From Euptelea pleiosperma (Eukaryota; Streptophyta; Magnoliopsida; Ranunculales; Eupteleaceae), in assembly GCA_035048495.1 (NCBI GenBank), contig CM068553.1:31892978-31956977 (forward strand): 64,000 bases of DNA, written 5' to 3'. Below the pieces are notes generated by a model. It did not search any database and was not told where the DNA came from. It was given only the letters and a program-made list of their open reading frames with translations. The translations under genes and the position numbers were made by a program. The number at the start of each line of letters is the position of its first letter. The stretch's first letter is position 1. Positions 60,241 to 64,000 of the stretch are shown here, in pieces.

Positions 60241-63200
60241 TTGAAGTGTTGGAATAAGATTTGGGACAGTCGAAACAAGTTAGCTCCATCCGTGCGTCAA
60301 CGTCTCAAATTGGACTCAGTTTGTGTGTTACATTCCGAAGCCTATAACTTGGGACTTTGTCGTAACCGAACCTCGTAATTGGACTCAAACTCTTCCATTA
60401 CTATTGTTTCAACACATGTGAAATGTTTGAACAAGATTCGGGACAGTCGAAACAAGTTAGCTCCATCCGTGCGTCAACGTCTCAAATTGGACTCAGTTTG
60501 TGTGTTACATTCCAAAGCCTATAACTTGTGACTTTGTCGCAACCGAACCTCGTAACTTTACTCAAACTCTTCCATTACTATTGTTTCAACATATTTGAAG
60601 TGTTGGAATAAGATTTGGGGACAGTCGAAACAAGTTAGCTCCATCCGTGCGTCAACGTCTCAAATTGGACTCAGTTTGTGTGTTACATTCCAAAGCCTAT
60701 AACTTGTGAATTTGTCGCAACCGAACCTCGTAACTTTACTCAAACTCTTCCATTACTATTGTTTCAACATATTTGAAGTGTTGGAATAAGATTTGGGGCA
60801 GTCGAAACAAGTTAGCTCCATCCGTGCGTCAATGTCTCAAATTGGACTCAGTTTGTGTGTTACATTCCGAAGCCTATAACTTGGGACTTTGTCGTAACCG
60901 AACCTCGTAATTGGACTCAAACTCTTCCATTACTATTGTTTCAACACATGTGAAGTGTTTGAACAAGATTCGGGACAGTCGAAACAAGTTAGCTCCATCC
61001 GTGCGTCAACGTCTCAAATTGGACTCAGTTTGTGTGTTACATTCCGAAGCCTATAACTTCGGACTTTGTCGTAACCGAACCTCGTAATTGGACTCAAACT
61101 CTTCCATTACTATTGTTTCAACACATTTGAAGTGTTTGAACAAGATTTGGGACAGTCGAAACAAGTTAGCTCCATCCGTGCGTCAACGTCTCAAATTGGA
61201 CTCAGTTTGTGTGTTACATTCTAAAGCCTATAACTTGGGACTTTGTCGTAACCGAACCTCGTAATTGGACTCAAACTCTTCCATTACTATTGTTTCAACA
61301 CATGTGAAGTGTTTGAACAAGATTCGGGACAGTCGAAATAAGTTAGCTCCATCCGTGCGTCAACGTCTCAAATTGGACTCAGTTTGTGTGTTACATTCCA
61401 AAGCCTATAACTTGTGACATTTTCGTAACCGAACCTCGTAATTGGACTCAAACTCTTCCATTACTATTGTTTCAACACATTTGAAGTGTTTGAACAAGAT
61501 TCGGGACAGTCGAAACAAGTTAGCTCCATCCGTGCGTCAACGTCTCAAATTGGACTCAGTTTGTGTGTTACATTCCAAAGCCTATAACTTGTGACTTTGT
61601 CGCAACCGAACCTCGTAACTTTACTCAAACTCTTCCATTACTATTGTTTCAACATATTTGAAGTGTTGGAATAAGATTTGGGACAGTCGAAACAAGTTAG
61701 CTCCATCCGTGCGTCAACGTCTCAAATTGGACTCAGTTTGTGTGTTACATTCCGAAGCCTATAACTTGGGACTTTGTCGTAACCGAACCTCGTAATTGGA
61801 CTCAAACTCTTCCATTACTATTGTTTCAACACATGTGAAGTGTTTGAACAAGATTCGGGACAGTCGAAACAAGTTAGCTCCATCCGTGCGTCAACGTCTC
61901 AAATTGGACTCAGTTTGTGTGTTACATTCCAAAGCCTATAACTTGTGACTTTGACGCAACCGAACCTCGTAACTTTACTCAAACTCTTCCATTACTATTG
62001 TTTCAACATATTTGAAGTGTTGGAATAAGATTTGGGACAGTCGAAACAAGTTAGCTCCATCCGTGCGTCAACGTCTCAAATTGGACTCATTTTGTGTGTT
62101 ACATTCCGAAGCCTATAACTTGGGACTTTGTCGTAACCGAACCTCGTAATTGGACTCAAACTCTTCCATTACTATTGTTTCAACACATGTGAAGTGTTTG
62201 AACAAGATTCGGGACAGTCGAAACAAGTTAGCTCCATCCGTGCGTCAACGTCTCAAATTGGACTCATTTTGTGTGTTACATTCCGAAGCCTATAACTTGG
62301 GACTTTGTCGTAACCGAACCTCGTAATTGGACTCAAACTCTTCCATTACTATTGTTTCAACACATGTGAAATGTTTGAACAAGATTCGGGACAGTCGAAA
62401 CAAGTTAGCTCCATCCGTGCGTCAACGTCTCAAATTGGACTCAGTTTGTGTGTTACATTCCAAAGCCTATAACTTGTGACTTTGTCGCAACCGAACCTCG
62501 TAACTTTACTCAAACTCTTCCATTACTATTGTTTCAACATATTTGAAGTGTTGGAATAAGATTTGGGACAGTCGAAACAAGTTAGCTCCATCCGTGCGTC
62601 AACGTCTCAAATTGGACTCATTTTGTGTGTTACATTCCGAAGCCTATAACTTGGGACTTTGTCGTAACCGAACCTCGTAATTGGACTCAAACTCTTCCAT
62701 TACTATTGTTTCAACACATGTGAAGTGTTTGAACAAGATTCGGGACAGTCGAAACAAGTTAGCTCCATCCGTGCGTCAACGTCTCAAATTGGACTCAGTT
62801 TGTGTGTTACATTCCAAAGCCTATAACTTGTGACTTTGTCGCAACCGAACCTCGTAACTTTACTCAAACTCTTCCATTACTATTGTTTCAACACATTTGA
62901 AGTGTTTGAAAAAGATTCGGGACAGTCGAAACAAGTTAGCTCCATCCGTGCGTCAACGTCTCGAATTGGACTCAGTTTGTGAGTTACATTCCAAAGCCTA
63001 TAAATTGTGACTTTGTCGCAACCAAACCTCGTAACTTTACTCAAACTCTTCCATTACTATTGTTTTCATCACATTTGAAGTGTCCGAAGAAGATTCGGGA
63101 CTGTCGAAACAAGTTAGCTCCATCCGTGCGTCAACGTTTAAAATTGGACTCAGTTTGTGTGTTACATTCCGAAGCCTATAACTTGTGACTTTGTCGCAAC

Positions 63201-64000
63201 CGGACCTCGTAATTGGACTAAAACTCTTACATTACTATTGTTTCAACATATTTGAAGTGTTGGAATAAGATTTGGGACAGTCGAAACAAGTTAGCTCCAT
63301 CCGTGCGTCAACGTCTCAAATTGGACTCAGTTTGTGTGTTACATTCCGAAGCCTATAACTTGGGACTTTGTCGTAACCGAACCTCGTAATTGGACTCAAA
63401 CTCTTCCATTACTATTGTTTCAACACATTTGAAGTGTTTGAACAAGATTGGGGACAGTCGAAACAAGTTAGCTCCATCCGTGCGTCAACGTCTCAAATTG
63501 GACTCAGTTTGTGTGTTACATTCCAAAGCCTATAACTTGTGACATTTTCGTAACCGAACCTCGTAATTGGACTCAAACTCTTCCATTACTTTTGTTTCAA
63601 CACATTTGAAGTGTTTGAACAAGATTCGGGACAGTCGAAACAAGTTAGCTCCATCCGTACGTCAACGTCTCAAATTGGACTCAGTTTGTGTGTTACATTC
63701 CAAAGCCTATAACTTGTGACTTTGTCGCAACCGAACCTCGTAACTTTACTCAAACTCTTCCATTACTATTGTTTCAACATATTTGAAGTGTTGGAAAAGA
63801 TTTGGGACAGTCGAAACAAGTTAGCTCCATCCGTGCGTCAACGTCTCAAATTGGACTCAGTTTGTGTGTTACATTCCAAAGCCTATAACTTGTGACTTTG
63901 TCGCAACCGAACCTCGTAACTTTACTCAAACTCTTCCATTACTATTGTTTCAACATATTTGAAGTGTTGGAATAAGATTTGGGGCAGTCGAAACAAGTTA

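Larger units (their letters stand above)
49871..64000 (+). repeat. 177-bp satellite array, right part (about 80 monomers)
   Basis: Same monomer, orientation and phase as before the LINE, running off the window end. Removing the LINE and one target copy puts the CCGTACGTC markers at 42766 and 50557 exactly ten monomers apart. GGGGCAGTC markers occur at 52829, 53891, 56015, 60795 and 63981, that is 6, 12, 27 (+1 bp) and 18 monomers apart. Higher-order order is thus less regular here than at 26-43 kb. Single-base length changes are few (for example 60617, 63063, 63797). No other insertion or gene was seen. Confidence 0.95.

Noticed and set aside
19275..64000. CRISPR-like regular direct repeats
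   Set aside because: Period is 177 bp with no unique spacers and the context is plant heterochromatin.
1..64000. Telomeric repeats, rRNA or tRNA genes
   Set aside because: None noticed while reading; a single CAAACCCTAGG near 49813 is in the LINE leader and is not repeated.

Overview
The window is plant nuclear heterochromatin: two tandem-repeat arrays, one retrotransposon inserted in the second array, and no host gene that I can support. A plant is indicated by the LINE (L1 clade with a C-terminal RNase H and a DUF4283/CCHC ORF1, a plant arrangement), by CACTA-type transposon ends, and by a satellite monomer of 177 bp, a length common among plant centromeric satellites. I cannot name the species.

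Region A (1-19174) is a macrosatellite of about 2.1 kb units in direct orientation (spacings 1565 to 2562 bp, most about 2.06-2.15 kb). Every complete unit carries one CACTA-like terminus (CACTAC/CACTAG/CACTAA-ACC...). About 0.6 kb of short palindromic GCAACGGTT-type subterminal repeats follow it. After that come an A/T-rich leader with a TATA-like motif, a middle segment of unknown origin, and two polypyrimidine tracts around a GC-richer block. No second, inverted CACTA terminus was seen, so the amplified unit looks like one end of a CACTA element plus other sequence. Several units are deleted or internally duplicated.

A 100-bp run of N (19175-19274) separates this from Region B. The sequence on both sides of the gap is rich in 1-3 bp indels, mostly deletions, which fade with distance. 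This suggests low consensus quality, so the direct adjacency of the two arrays is not proven.

Region B (19275-64000) is a 177-bp satellite, roughly 139 monomers before and 80 after the LINE. From about 26 kb the period is almost exactly 177 bp. Monomer variants recur in order: a 5-monomer (885 bp) higher-order repeat lies inside super-repeats of 34 (6018 bp), 29 (5133 bp) and 14 (2478 bp) monomers. This is how a recently homogenised centromere-type array behaves, but centromere identity cannot be shown from sequence alone.

The LINE (about 43866-49870, minus strand) is flanked by a perfect 16-bp target-site duplication and ends in an 11-base A tail. It carries two uninterrupted ORFs: ORF1 (523 aa, DUF4283 region plus CCHC knuckle) and ORF2 (1388 aa, endonuclease, reverse transcriptase, zinc-binding segment and RNase H). 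The satellite resumes in exact monomer phase after it, so it entered an already formed array and appears young and structurally complete.
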